Assembly (NCBI GenBank): GCA_945859605.1
Contig: OX243814.1
Location: 43,095,931-43,159,930 of the forward strand
Length of the DNA stretch: 64,000 nucleotides
Source: Lumbricus rubellus
Taxonomy: Eukaryota > Annelida > Clitellata > Crassiclitellata > Lumbricidae
Reading direction: 5' to 3'
In this document: piece after piece, positions 34,862 to 46,600 of the stretch
Numbering within the stretch: position 1 is the first letter of the stretch
How the letters are laid out: each line of letters opens with the position of its first letter
Program-made: the position numbers and the translations under genes
Notes under the pieces: model-generated
Told to the model about the DNA's origin: nothing
The model's database searches: none
The model's input: only the letters and a program-made list of their open reading frames with translations

Positions 34862-35723
34862 AATCGCTTTACCTTTATGTTAAATATAACAGTAAGAGAA
34901 TTTCTCTTACTGTTATGATTGGCATTCAGGCGTTAACTCCAAAACACAAGTCTTTTCTAAATTACGATTGCATTGAGTCATTTGCTCACCTGTACAAAAG
35001 TGATATTGAAGATCTAGGCCACGAGATTCCTCAAGTAGGGCGTTTGTTGCAGCGTTCGGGTACATGCACAACCAATATGTCCACAACGGTAGACCTGGCT
35101 TGTTTTTTAGAACCATATAAACTTGCTTTTCATGAATTGTATAGACTTGAACATAGCTATTGTTTTACCAGTGACATCGGCAGCATGTGAACGTAGCTTT
35201 TCTACTCTGAAATTAATTAAAACATATCTGCGAAGTACCATGTCTGATGTTCGGTTAAGTAGTTTAGCAATGCTGTCAATTGAATCTGTTCGTGCAGAAT
35301 CAATTAATATGGATGCTTTTGTGGACGAGTTTGATTCGAGGCACAACAATCGTAAACTTGCTCTTCATTAACTGTATGTACATGTATTGTGTCTAATTGA
35401 TGTTTGAATTGTAAATAAGTTATTCTGTTTTCAAAATTGATATTTATGTGTATAGCTTAAGGTTGTCGCTACCGTCGCTACGAAAGATAACTTTTCAGTG
35501 CCCTTCTGTGTGGATTCATGTATGTTGTGCAATAGGTTTTTATAGGCCAGGCTTTAAGCTGACCCCCCATAACGTCCCTTTGCCCCCCCATTGCCCCCCC
35601 TGTTGGAAAAACCTAGAGCCGCCACTGCAAGGAGGTCTAATGGCGTTTGAGTTCTGAGACATTTCTGTTATTCATCATATTAAATCTCTTACTTATAAGT
35701 GTCATCAGCTTCGTTTCTTAACA

Positions 35724-35737
35724 GGTTATGGGCCCAG
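35724..35737 (+). promoter_or_regulatory. Copia primer-binding site for half initiator-tRNA-Met
   Basis: 'ggttatgggcccag' directly follows the 5' LTR. It is complementary to the anticodon stem-loop region of metazoan initiator methionine tRNA (ctgggcccataacc). This is the internal 'half-tRNA' primer known for Drosophila copia, not the usual tRNA 3' end. Confidence 0.85.
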
Positions 35738-35906
35738 GACGCCCAGTGCACAAGATGATCTCAAAGAGCAAAAGAGTTTAGGATGCGATACTTTAATAAG
35801 GAAAATCCGGTCAACTACGCGGTAAAGCGTGACATGTGACTGTTCTCTTCGTCGTGACAGAAATGCAAGAGACAGTTGTTTATTTCTTTTCTCCGAAAGA
35901 ATAAAG

Positions 35907-38257
35907 ATGACGGATAAAGGTAAAATCGCAAAGTTGAATAATCAGAACTATCAAACGTGGAAGTATAAAGTTGAACTCTTGTTAATTAAAGAGGATTTGT
36001 GGGACACTGCCATTAAAGAAACTCCTAATCCTATTACGGAAGCGTGGCAAAGTAAAGATGATAAAGCACGAGCCACGATAGGCTTGTTAGTTGAAGATAA
36101 TCAACTTCATCTAATAAGAAAGCAAACTACGGCAAAGGGTTCATGGGAAGAACTGAAAAAGTATCACCAAAAGGCAACACTGTCCAGTAAAGTAAATTTA
36201 TTAAGGAAACTGTGTGCATTAAAGTTAACAGAGCATGGCGATATGCAAAACCATCTTGCAGAAATGGAGAATTTAATCGACCAGCTAACTTCGTTGGGAG
36301 AAACGTTGGCAGAACATTTAACAGTCGCTTTCTTCCTCAGTAGTCTTCCAGAAAGTTATGGGACACTGATTACAGCATTAGAAAGCAGACCTGAAGATGA
36401 TTTGACTGTGGAATTAGTCAAAGGAAAATTGCTTGAAGAGTCTGCAAGAAGGACAAGTAATTTCGCAACACATAAAGGACAAGAATTAAAGGTTTTAAAA
36501 GCAACAAAACCAGTAACACATCCTAAAGAATCTCGCACATGTTTTTTCTGTAAAAAGCCTAACCATATAAAAAGGGATTGCAGGAAGTACATCCAGTGGA
36601 AAGAAAGAAACACAGACCATGTGGCAAAAACATTGAGAGAAAATTTCATTGAAGAAAAACCTCCAGAAAAAGTAGCACATGCATGTCTTAAAGCATACGA
36701 AAAAGACATCAGTTGTATTTGGCATGTTGACTCAGGTGCAACAACACACATGTGTAGTAACAGAAATTTCTTCTTGAACATTAACAGACAGTATAAAAGT
36801 GAAGTTTTTCTCGCTGATGGTCGGAAGATTCAAACTGCAGGAAGTGGTGAGGTAATGATTAATTTCATAAAGGAAAATGGAGAGATACATGTTGCAAAAT
36901 TGTGTGAAGTCTTGTACGTTCCGCAATTGAAAGGAAATTTACTATCAGTAAAGAAACTTGTCAATAAAGGTTGTGAAGTGGTTTTCAAAGAAATTCGGAT
37001 CAAAAGCTTACGTAGCAATTCCTGCAGAAAAAAGACAGAAATTGGATGACAAAGCCAAGAAATTAACTTTTGTAGGTTATGAAAAAGGTACAAAAGGTTA
37101 CAGACTACTAGATGTGAACACGGACAAAGTGTACATTAGTAGAGATGTAATATTTCTTGAGACTGATCCACATTTATCGGAAGTGAGTGATTTTGACATT
37201 GATGTTGAAGAGTTGTCATCAAATTCAGACTTTGATGATGAAATTGTTCAATTTCCAACACACAAATTACCAGAGGAGGTAATAATTCAACAGGATACAG
37301 AAACTACAGACTCACAGATAAACTTAAGGAGATCAGAAAGAGTTAACAAAGGTAAACCAGCTGAAAGGTTAATTGAAACAATTAATAAAGTAACAATGGT
37401 TGAGTCAGAACCAAGAAATTATAAGGAAGCAGTATCTTGTAAACAGCAACAATCCTGGCGGAAAGCTATGGATGAAGAAATGAAATCCCTTAATGAAAAT
37501 GGAACATGGATCTTAACAGAGCTACCTGAAAACAAAACAGCAATTGGTAGTAAATGGGTTTACAAAATCAAAAGGGATGAAAAAGGAAATATAACAAGAT
37601 ATAAAGCACGTTTAGTGGCACAAGGATATTCTCAGAAATTTGGAGAAGATTATGATGAAGTTTTTGCTCCTGTGGCAAAACCATCAACATTGAGAACTAT
37701 CTTGACCATAGCAGGAATTAAAGGCATGACGGTAAAACACTATGATGTGGAAACAGCTTACCTGAATGGAGATTTACCTCATGAAGTGTACATGAAACAA
37801 CCTGATGGATATCAGAAAGGCGCTGCAGAAGTTGTCTGTAAACTGGAAAAGAATTTATATGGACTCAAGCAAGGAGCGAATGAATGGAACAAAAAGCTCA
37901 ATGAAGTACTTATCACTAATGGATTCAAGAGAAGTTATAATGATCTATGTCTATATTCAAAACAGTACGATGATGGATGGATTTATATTTCAATTCATGT
38001 GGATGACTTAATTGTAGCAGCAACAAAAGTTTCGATGTTCAAGGAATTTGAAGATCTTATGAATGAAACTCTGGTTATGAAAGATCTGGATGATTTATCG
38101 GAACTAAATATCATTTTGTTCGATAAATGTACAGAAATAAGAAACTAGACATTAAGACTTAGTATTGTCCTAGTGAACATATGATAGCTGATCTCTTAAC
38201 TAAACCTCTAGAAGCAGTTAAAACTGGGAAGTTTACTTGTGAAATTGGGTTAAATTG
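35907..38257 (+). pseudogene. Copia gag-pol remnant
   Basis: The ATG at 35907 opens Gag (MTDKGKIAKLNNQNYQTWKY). A CCHC knuckle 'CFFCKKPNHIKRDC' is near 36540 and protease with 'WHVDSGATTHMC' near 36720. Around 36990 the sequence jumps, with a frameshift, into the tail of integrase ('FGSKAYVAIPAEKRQKL'), so the integrase core is deleted. Reverse transcriptase follows (37450-38110: 'YKARLVAQGYSQKFGEDYDE', 'YGLKQ', 'IHVDDLIVAA', in which the usual Y-V-D-D is H-V-D-D). A second deletion near 38110 removes the rest up to the RNase H end ('YCPSEHMIADLLTKPL', 38163-38210). The product cannot be functional. Confidence 0.9.
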
Positions 38258-38306
38258 AGAGAACAGTATATTTTGTTATTAGGATAAATTAGTCGTTAAG
38301 GAGGGG

Positions 38307-38504
38307 TGTTGAACTTTATAAGTTGCGCTATAGTAGTAACGACTATATTGACTCTGATGTTGTATAGTCGGATGTTCTTGTTCCTTAGTTCTTGACTAAG
38401 CTTCCGTGCAAGGAGGTCTAATGGCGTTTGAGTTCTGAGACATTTCTGTTATTCATCATATTAAATCTCTTACTTATAAGTGTCATCAGCTTCGTTTCTT
38501 AACA
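38307..38504 (+). repeat. Copia 3' LTR
   Basis: 198 bp, intact, TGTTG...TTAACA, followed by the target duplication catat. The purine tract at 38296-38306 precedes it. Confidence 0.93.
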
Positions 38505-38594
38505 CATATGTGCTTCTACAGCTGCACAAATCCATTTAGAAATGCACATTTTGTGTAGGCTACAACTGCACGTTAAAAAAGCCCTGCAGTAGTT

Positions 38595-39155
38595 CAATTT
38601 TTTGTTTAATATTCATCTTGGATCTCCATAATTGTCTTTCCTGAATTGATTTATGTTCTTGCACCCGTGACAGTAGGCTAATGACCTTGCAAAATGCATT
38701 TGGTGTCAGGTGCCATTTGGCTATTATTGTTCTTGATTTACATGTTTTATGCGTTGATGTTTTCAAAAGCACTCACAATAGATAGCATATCAATAAATAA
38801 TCCTTATTTCATGCATTAAATTAGAAGTGCCATCAGTTTAGAAATTATTAAATTCATATAGTTTAAGTTACCGTGCTCGTGTAGGCCTAGGTTATATAAA
38901 CCTTATAGTGGCAATGGTGCATAAGTGCGATAAAATTATAGGCTACGCATCCTTTGACAAAACCCTGTTGATTAACTTAGCGGACTCGAGCCAACAGATC
39001 TGTTTGACACCATTGCACGACAACCTTTCGCGAGCATACAACTCAAACCCACAATCGATGGGTTACGGGTCAATCGCACAACCGAAAGGAGTCAAAGGAC
39101 CACTGGCCTTATAAACGTATTTATATAAGCCATAAGATGTTCTTTCTCTTCACAG
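38595..39155. other. Region upstream of the knottin candidate
   Basis: No gene recognised. TATA-like words (tatataaa at about 38893, ttataaa at 39109) and a strong splice acceptor 'ctttctcttcacag' ending at 39155 suggest that an untranslated first exon of the next gene lies here, but its donor is not identified. Confidence 0.35.
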
Positions 39156-40640
39156 ATGAAGACATTCGGTTTGTTTCTGATCGCCAGCATTCTGCTCGCT
39201 CACTTCTTCCATTCATCGGTTGCTACGGACGGCGGTGAGTAGCCTATAACGTATAAGCTTAAACGTATAATCGTATATACAGGGTTGGCAAAAAGTCTAA
39301 GGTTTCATGCCAATATCTTGGCCAAAAGTAAGAATTATTAAATCACATTTTACAGGCTTAAATGCAATCCATATTTTCACACGGTTATTTCATTTTTGTA
39401 CGTTTGTTTCTTGATGAAAAGTGCATACTATTAGGGCCAACATCAATAGACCTGGATGAATGGACCGTTTACGACCAGTGCCTTGATGAATCGTCCTTTG
39501 ATGAACAGTCTTATAGAGATTATTGGGCCATTATATGGTGAACGCAACTGCATACAAAGATTGCTTTATTTTATGCAGATCATGGGTTGGAAAAGAGAAT
39601 GATACCATCCGACAGGTTGCAAAGAGCAAAAAGGTTTCTAGATTGAACACAGTAAATTAATAATAAACGAATAATAATTAGTTGTTAATAGAAATCAGTC
39701 TTAGACCTATTGCTACAAATATTTTTGGGTAAGAGTACAAACAAATGTTTGTAATATTTTAGACGCATAAAGAACACAAAGAATGCACAAAGAACACTAT
39801 TAACACTTGTGTGGCGCGGTGGTGTAGACTGTAGAAGGTATACCTTCGTTGCCTCGTGGCTGAAGGGCTGCAGGTTCGAATCCACCTCAAGCCGCCGCTT
39901 AGGGACTTTGGGCAAGTCCTTCACTCGCAATTATTTAGCGCTTCAGCTTGAAACTCTGATGCAGTGTCCGCGCTGTAGTCGGGTGCGCTTCTGAGTAGTA
40001 TCTTGAAGGCAGAGGCGTAGCGACCGCCCTCCGTACCCTCCGACCGAAGGGGGCCCCCGGCAAGAAAGGGGCACCTAAAAGTGCCAAAAAATGAATGAAA
40101 TGACTAAAAAAGGTCATCAACTTTCTCGGACTGCGAATTGATGACATTTTCTCGAGATTTTGGCCGGATGACTAAAAAAAGTCGTCAGAAATTTCTTGGA
40201 CATTATGCTCGGAGGGGCCACGTTCATTGTTGCTACGGCCCTGCTTGAAGGGGCGCTTTAAAACAAATGCACACACGCATATCATTAGTGAGTAAATAGT
40301 ACCTGACGTTGGGCTCTATTTACTGGCTGTGATTCATTCAAAATTCATTAATTTTGATAGCATAAATGTGAGTAAGTAAATATTCTAAGTAAGTACACTA
40401 TTGTCAATTCTACGTTAATCAGACGTTTCATTGATGATGATGCCATTGATCTGGTTAACCCAACTGATCCAAAAGCTTGGACAGTCTAGAATAGGCTGAT
40501 AAAGCACTTCGATTGGTTTTTCGAAGAAGGTGTCATGGAGTGGGAAGAATTTGTGATAGCAACACAGATTGCTGCGCTCAGCTTACATGCAAACGACGCG
40601 CTCCGGGATCTTTCAGCTGCACATGGACCACCGTGCGTAT
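39156..40640 (+). CDS. Candidate secreted inhibitor-cystine-knot (knottin) peptide
   Basis: Exon 1 (39156-39234) starts with ATG right after a splice acceptor. It encodes a classical signal peptide (MKTFGLFLIASILLAHFFHS) and ends at a perfect donor, gtgagt. A second exon around 40505-40640 encodes six cysteines spaced C-x6-C-x5-CC-x4-C-x9-C ('CHGVGRICDSNTDCC', then 'AQLTC', then 'GSFSC'), the cystine-knot spacing used by many small secreted peptides, including hormones, inhibitors, defence peptides and venom components. The acceptor that fits the phase (after 40504) has a weak pyrimidine tract; the better-looking one (after 40529) is out of phase, so a missing middle exon is possible. The 3' limit is uncertain: donors gtatga (40637) or gtaaga (40657) are candidates. 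The function is unknown. Confidence 0.5.
39811..40282 (+). repeat. tRNA-derived SINE, split by a hAT MITE
   Basis: The head 'gcgcggtggtgtagactgta' and B box 'ggttcgaatccacctcaag' are tRNA-like. The body 'gggcaagtccttcactcgc' is followed by 'cgcgctgtagtcgggtgcgc', with a break at 40010-40243 and the tail 'ggcgctttaaaacaaatgca'. It lies in the intron of the knottin candidate. Confidence 0.85.
40010..40243. mobile_element. 234-bp hAT MITE inside the SINE
   Basis: Ends 'cagaggcgtagcgaccgccc' and 'gttgctacggccctg' are imperfect inverted repeats. The exact 8-bp duplication cttgaagg lies at 40002-40009 and 40244-40251. Inside, 'atgactaaaaaaggtcatca' (about 40097-40116) recurs with changes at 40167-40188 and resembles the repeat inside the MITE at 10233. 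Confidence 0.88.
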
Positions 40641-40670
40641 GAATGTATGCAATTATGTAAGAACTACATG

Positions 40671-41215
40671 TAGCTGTGCTACCCGGCGTTGCCCGGGAAA
40701 TTTTTCGGGGTTTCGCCTCTCCACCCCACCCCGCTCTCACCCTACTCACCGCTCCCACTCCAGCCTTCGCCCCACTTAGCCCCTTCCGCGCCAGCACACA
40801 GGCTCCACTCCATCCCCCACCCTACCGCACCTCTACATCTGCCCCATCCAGCCACACTCTGCCCCACTCGTCTCGCTCCCACCCCGACCTCACTCTCTGT
40901 TGCATTCGGCGCTGCCCGGTAGATTAAGCTTTTCGCCCTACCCAGCACCACCCGCGGTCCCACCGTACCAATCCCTACACAAAATATGACGTCATGCAAA
41001 CTGTCGTCTGCTGAGTAATGGCGACGCGATAGTTAATGTGCAAGGTGAAATCGCTTCTTTAATCTGTATAGGGCGGTAACTACCGCTTCGAAATTTAAAA
41101 TGTCTAGGGCTTTAAAGTGAATTGAGAGCTGAAAGTAGTCGCGCTAACCTACAAATTCGCATGCTACACGGAATTTCCCGGGGAAATTTTGGCTTTTCGC
41201 TCCACCCAGCGTTCC
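40671..41215. repeat. Repeated 'ACCCGGCGTTGCCCGGG' tail family
   Basis: 'tacccggcgttgcccgggaa' (40680-40699) recurs in degenerate form at about 40906-40922 and 41160-41185. Each time it is followed by a 'ttttcg..tccacccca'-type stretch, so three diverged units about 240 bp apart. The same core appears inverted at 5549-5575. This motif is typical of RTE-like retrotransposon or SINE 3' ends, but the family is not certain. Confidence 0.55.
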
Positions 41216-42290
41216 CGACAACGTTCGCGTTTATACATTTACTATGGGAAGGGGGGCGAAAAATACACAGTGTATTTTGCTCACATGCAGTGTCTTTTTC
41301 CATCGCAAGCCACGTTGAAACATGAACTACATATTTGAAGAGCCATTCGGGACATGGTCTATATAGGCCTATTACATGTATGATAGACATGCCACAGTAT
41401 AAAGAACGAAGCTGCTATTAGCGCCACATGACTATATATTGAGAACCATGCTTTGTAGACTGGTGTTAACGCCGTGACACTGTACTGACGCTGATTTTAC
41501 TATGGAGGGGGAGCATGCATCAGATAGATCTCGATATTCGTCCATGTGTAGACCTAATCTCTAATTCCTTTTAATAGCTGTTTTTGTTGTTGTTGCTGCT
41601 GCTGCTGCTGTTGTTCCGAGTGCTAAGCAAAAAAATTAATGAGTTTAGAACATGGCATTGAAAAACATAGCCCATAGTTTTAACACTATTATTGTACTGA
41701 AGTTAAATGACTCTTGTGCTATATTATAGGACTATGGATAAAACGGAGAGAGCATCATTAGTCCAGCGAATCGATCAATACGGATGAAGCAGGAACTAAA
41801 TCGACCTTTGTCATGACCTCTAACACTGAACTTGAAAGCAACATACTCGATAATCGCTTTTGGAATTAAATAATAAAAAGCATTATTCGACAAACAGATT
41901 CATTTGCTAATATCATTTGACGTAATGATGTTATTGTAAGCTAGTTTTTTAAATTGCATTTGTGTAATGATTATTCGTTGTGGGACGATAGTCGTCCCTG
42001 ACATTTGCATGCCAGGCGCAACTGCAGAATTAACATTCGAGCTATTAGGCTGAAATCGGGCGATGTCAGGAGCTCGCTAGAGGAGTCACCTAGTTTGTTT
42101 TTGTATGATGAGTTCATTACTTAAAGTTAAAGTGTTTTAAGTGACTTTATCATCGTTTGCGCCAAAAGTGGAAGCACTTTTGTGATGGATTTGCCATGCC
42201 TTGTTGTAAGTATTTTACTCAAGCATGCGTACTACATTGCGTAGGCATACATATGATAGGCTACACACGTTTATGTAGGCTAATTATGTG
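41216..42290. other. Intergenic, no gene recognised
   Basis: A short (TTG/CTG)n tract at 41581-41615. No coding signature. Confidence 0.4.
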
Positions 42291-43119
42291 CACGCATGCA
42301 TTTATGCAGTATTTATGTACAATCTTTTATGATAGCATACGTATGAGAAGTTTCTATTAGAAGCTCACGCTATGTTGCATCGGTCATAATCTGAAGATTT
42401 AGAATTAGGCCTATATGCCAGTACCGGTACAGTTTTCTTAAATCTGGAATGTCATTTCCGCTTACGTTTGAGTTTTATCTATGTTGATCACGTGTTACAA
42501 CCCTTATCAATAGTCGATATGAAATCAGTAATGTCACTGGACAGTTAGCAAAGTCGTAATTGTTACGAAACAGTTTGTAGCCTCAATGTCGTCACTTCGT
42601 AGAAACTTTTGAAACTCGCAAAAACAAACTCATTAGACGGTCAACTCTTCAGAACACACCAGAGATGAATGCTTGCCTCCGTTGCTTACGATATACTTTC
42701 TATGGAAACAGATCCTAATTAAGGTTTACCCAAAAATATCAGCGCTCTTTCTCAAACTTTGCTCAAGTTGTCTAAGAAACGTTAGATTGAAATTGGGCGC
42801 AGTTGACTTACGCTAAGTCTTAGGAAAAATAATGGTTGGTTTATTAGGTCCTACGCACTCACCTTTTGTCATCAGTGCACTTTGTATCAGCAATTAGACC
42901 TACCCAACTTAAAACCCCGTGAATGGAGGTAATTAAAGTCTAAATCGCTTAGCTGATTCTTTTGTAAAATAATTTTCATCTGGCCAAGCAAGGAAATTCT
43001 CTTCTTAACCTGAAATGTAAACCGTAATATCACAGCAATGCCATGACTCCAGGCATCTATCTTTCCAACCATCTAACCGTTTGTTCATGAACAATTGAAC
43101 ATGTTGTTGGCGCTCATCA

Positions 43120-43593
43120 TTATTTCGCAAGACCCATCAATTCCTTATAACTCGGCAGGCTCTTGAGGATCCAGAGGACGAAGAGCTGGTTTCCAGTCAT
43201 TGAACCGGGATTCTCGTATTCCGATTCCGGAGAGAGTATAACAGCGACACTGGCCGAGTAGAAGCAAACAACGTTGACGTTTAGGATGATGCGAGGGAAC
43301 ATTGACATCATTCTGGGTCGATGACGAGGGGCAATAACCTGGAACAGTCCCAACCAGGCGCCTAGAGTCCCAAGCAGAGAGAAGCCGAGCACAGCGTGTG
43401 TGGCAATTACTGCCGTGTCGTTCTGTGCAAAAGATAAAATGCAATCAGTTAATTTTAGTTTATTCAAAACATCAGGTTTGAAGAACGCAGCTTGTTCCAA
43501 TTAAAGTGTAAAGTAAATGAATAAGTAAATGTAAATGTAAGCATTTTCAATCGAAAGTTTTAGTGGTTTTATTTGATAGCCAATCGATAGTAG

Positions 43594-43625
<32 letters not shown>

Positions 43626-46600
43626 GTAAAAAGAATACAAAAGGAAGAACCTAGCTAGACACCATAATACTAAATTGACGCATGAACATTGTGTGGTGAC
43701 AGGCAGGCAGGCAAAAATAGTCTAGAGTCTGGACCTTCTGTTCTGAGAAGATATTTACAAATTGTGTCTGGAAAGAACAGAGGATAAAGACTCTTAGGCT
43801 ACATGTATGTGGACAAGGGAATACTGATTATAATTGAGTTCATTCAGTTGGTTGAGAATGGTCTAGAATTCTAATTCTAAGTCTCTTCATCGACATAGGC
43901 CTACATGTAATATCACCGAGACCTTCTCTAACAACATCAGATAATTGATTTTGACCAAAGTCTAAGGAGGTACACGTGTATTCTGCCTTATCATACTTCG
44001 CTCTTTGATACAAAAGCTAATTACTGACCCCAAAAACCTAGTGAAGTACACAATCCAAATGATTGCTGCCGCTTAGAAATCTAAAGGCGACCACTTTGCA
44101 CTCAATCTGTTGATAGCATTCGGCTATTAACTAAAGATGTAGGACAATTATTTGCTTTCTGATTAAAGGACAAGACCGCTGTTAGGCTACTCATGAGAGT
44201 CCATGTATGGACAAGATACAGGCCTACCAGATCGTTACTTCTTCATAATGTTATTTTTACTGTTATTGTTATTATTATTATTGTTGTTGTTAGGGGCCTA
44301 TTATTTACTATTATTATTGTTATTGTTATTGTTATTGTTTTTGCTACTGTTACTCTTATTGTCACTGTTAACCTTAATGTTATTGTTATTGCTATTGTTG
44401 GAATCCACGCAATTGGCCTATCTAATATGTCTTCTTCAATATGCAATTATGCATAGGCCTACAGAATTTATCAATCTGGACATCTGTGAGGGGCATTTAA
44501 AAGTCATAAAATGCAGGTTAGCCTAGGCCTACATGTCAAACATCATTGCTATGGAAATTTCGCCATAGACTTGACCAAACACGAATTCCTTAACGCTGAG
44601 TAACCAACCTGCATCTCGTTTAGTGAGATCGTGTATCCGAGATCGCGGAAAGCACGTAGCACGAGACCAAAGATTTTATCAGCGACGAGACATCCAACGA
44701 CGTAGCACTCTTCCCAACGGACTCCCATCAGATAGGAGATTGGCATGAAGGCGTAACCTAGCGTCTCCTGCAAAGAAGAGAAGAACAATGATCTCAGTGA
44801 AATTACAATGGCGTAGCAATCGTGGTTTTGACTTTCATGCAGTTGAATAGATCTTATTAGAGTGAACGTGGCAAACGATTTAAATTATAAATGATTATGT
44901 CGATGTAAATTATTTAATCAATGTTTTCACTAGTAACCTTTATAATATTAGTCCTAATTGTCTGGTAGCCTAAACAACTTAACAAGATAAAGTCCCAGAA
45001 AAGCAGAACTACTTTGATTATTGCAACCGCTCCCATGATGGACAGCCAGCGAAAGTCTTTGTCTCCATGAAACTAGTAGCCTAGCCTGTCTCCAGTTGAC
45101 TTTGGGCTGGGTTCTTCTACCTTCGTTCTAGCTCCTACACATCTGTAGTGTACACTGCACTGCCTTAAGCGCACATTGTTTTTGAAAAACCTCGAATGGA
45201 TGGATTTCGTTGAATTCGTTCGTAGTCCTACCGTGATGTTGGTGTCGATTCCTACTCTGCTGGCCAGCCACGCATAGACGCTGTCGAAAAGAGCGTAGAT
45301 GGAAGCAAAGGCCAAGATGTTTGCGTAGACCAATCCGACGATCTTGGCTGCCACGACGCTTCCTTGGTATCCCATCCGAAAGACACTTGTCGGTGGTCTT
45401 GGTCTAAGTCATCGGAACAGTTACCCTTAAAAATTACTCCGTTTCGTAGTGACAGTTATGTGAGGGGACTTTTATAAAGCTACTCTTAAGAGTCTGAAAA
45501 CATGCGCTTTTAAGAGTTTGAAGAAAAACCATGATAATATTATAGCCTAATCACACGTGTTAGTGTCATGAGGCGGAATATAATTCCAGATCATCCGCTT
45601 TGCCATCGAAAAGTTCAGACAAACGAGACATGGAATCTGTTTCTAAAATCTTTGCAGATATTTGAAAGATAAATATAGGCCTATGATTCTATGTTCAAAC
45701 TATTTCCCATGAACCGCCAAGATCACAATTAATGAAAATAATATTAAAAAGAAGACTATATGGCATATTTGCTATAGGCTACAGATTCGACATTCCGATA
45801 ACGAGCTAACGACCTTAGTAGCTTAAAGTTGGTCAAAATGGGCTGAAAAATAGCAGCTGCTGCTGAGATCCACTTGCGATTCGAATGCTGAAACCTTGGT
45901 CGTTGGTCTCACCTGGCGTCTCTGATGGCTTGAGCTTTAAAGCTGAACGTCGACTCCCGTGTCTCCGGAAAACTGATGAGACTGAATGCAATTGCGGCCG
46001 GAACGTATAGTGCCATTCCAGTAACCATATGGTGGATATTTTCCTATGAAGTATAATTGAAAGCATTATTGAAATGTAGGTCCTATGTAGTCATGGAAAA
46101 AGTCAACAGAATGAGAAGGACAGGCCCATAAGGTTCAAATTCACCTCAAGCCGCCTAGAGTCCTTCAGCAATCCTTCGCTTTGGCGTGAAACTTCGATGC
46201 AGTGTCCGCGCTGTAGACGGGAACGCCTCTGAGCAATTAGCTTGAATGGGCGCTGTATAACAAATGCGATAAATAAACAAAGCAAATAAATTAATTGTAG
46301 GCTATGCTGTGAATGACTTACTCCCGCGATCGACATGAAAGTTAGAGCGAATCCTGAGACTACTGCATGCGAAGAAACAAGACATAGATGAAGCTGGGAA
46401 TCGGTCGATTGTGGTAACCATCTTTTCGCGTATCGCACCAAAGGAACCTGTACGGGAATAAATTATGAACAAATAATAATGCATAGGTCTAGTCAGAAAA
46501 TTTACAATCAGTTTTAAAGAGGTTTAAGATGGATGCGAACTGCACAATAAAAGATTGAGTATGATTGCAACTAGGTCAATGGTAAAGAGTTAAAGGTTAT

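Larger units (their letters stand above)
33894..35371 (+). pseudogene. Defective hAT transposase gene
   Basis: The first exon, 33894 to about 34127, encodes an N-terminus beginning MSDIRQMFSKPNKRARNEDE and ends at a plausible donor (cag|gtgggt). The DNA-binding and catalytic middle is missing. The 3' part starts near 34914 in one frame ('LNYDCIESFAHLYKSDIE') and continues near 35140 in another frame with the hAT dimerisation region ('LPVTSAACERSFSTLK', then 'RSTMSDVRLSSLAML'), ending at 35371. The frame change plus the central loss make it non-functional. The A-C-E-R-x-F-S motif is diagnostic of hAT C-terminal dimerisation domains. Confidence 0.85.
33431..35627 (+). mobile_element. hAT DNA transposon inserted in the copia LTR
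   Basis: A 2197-bp element with terminal inverted repeats 'cagtggcggctcta' and 'tagagccgccactg', flanked by the exact 8-bp duplication caaggagg (33423-33430 and 35628-35635). Subterminal C-runs occur at both ends. It carries the start and the end of a transposase gene, but the middle is lost, a frameshift is present, and a foldback element sits inside, so it is defective. Confidence 0.93.
33321..35723 (+). repeat. Copia 5' LTR (198 bp), split by hAT insertion
   Basis: Segments 33321-33430 and 35636-35723 join into 198 bp, the same length as the 3' LTR, once the hAT element and one copy of its target duplication are removed. Confidence 0.92.
33321..38504 (+). mobile_element. Ty1/copia LTR retrotransposon, internally deleted
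   Basis: Two 198-bp LTRs with TGTTG...TTAACA ends and a 5-bp target duplication, catat (33316-33320 and 38505-38509). The 5' LTR is split by a hAT transposon. The LTRs differ at about one visible position (aaaag versus ataag near their start), so the insertion is recent. A half-tRNA primer site follows the 5' LTR and a purine tract, 'taaggagggg', precedes the 3' LTR. The coding part has lost most of integrase and the end of reverse transcriptase plus most of RNase H, so it cannot move on its own. Confidence 0.93.
33195..38586. mobile_element. hAT MITE interrupted by a copia element
   Basis: The two halves, 33195-33320 and 38510-38586, make a MITE of 203 bp with ends 'cagggttgtttttaa' and 'ttaaaaaagccctg'. 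An exact 8-bp duplication, cagtagtt, lies at 33187-33194 and 38587-38594. The uninterrupted relative at 50435-50643 shows the joined arrangement, which confirms the copia insertion point. Confidence 0.88.

Noticed and set aside
40676..40927. Pro/Ser/His-rich plus-strand frames after the knottin exon
   Set aside because: They overlap a degenerate interspersed repeat in which several frames are open at once. No domain or conserved splice context.
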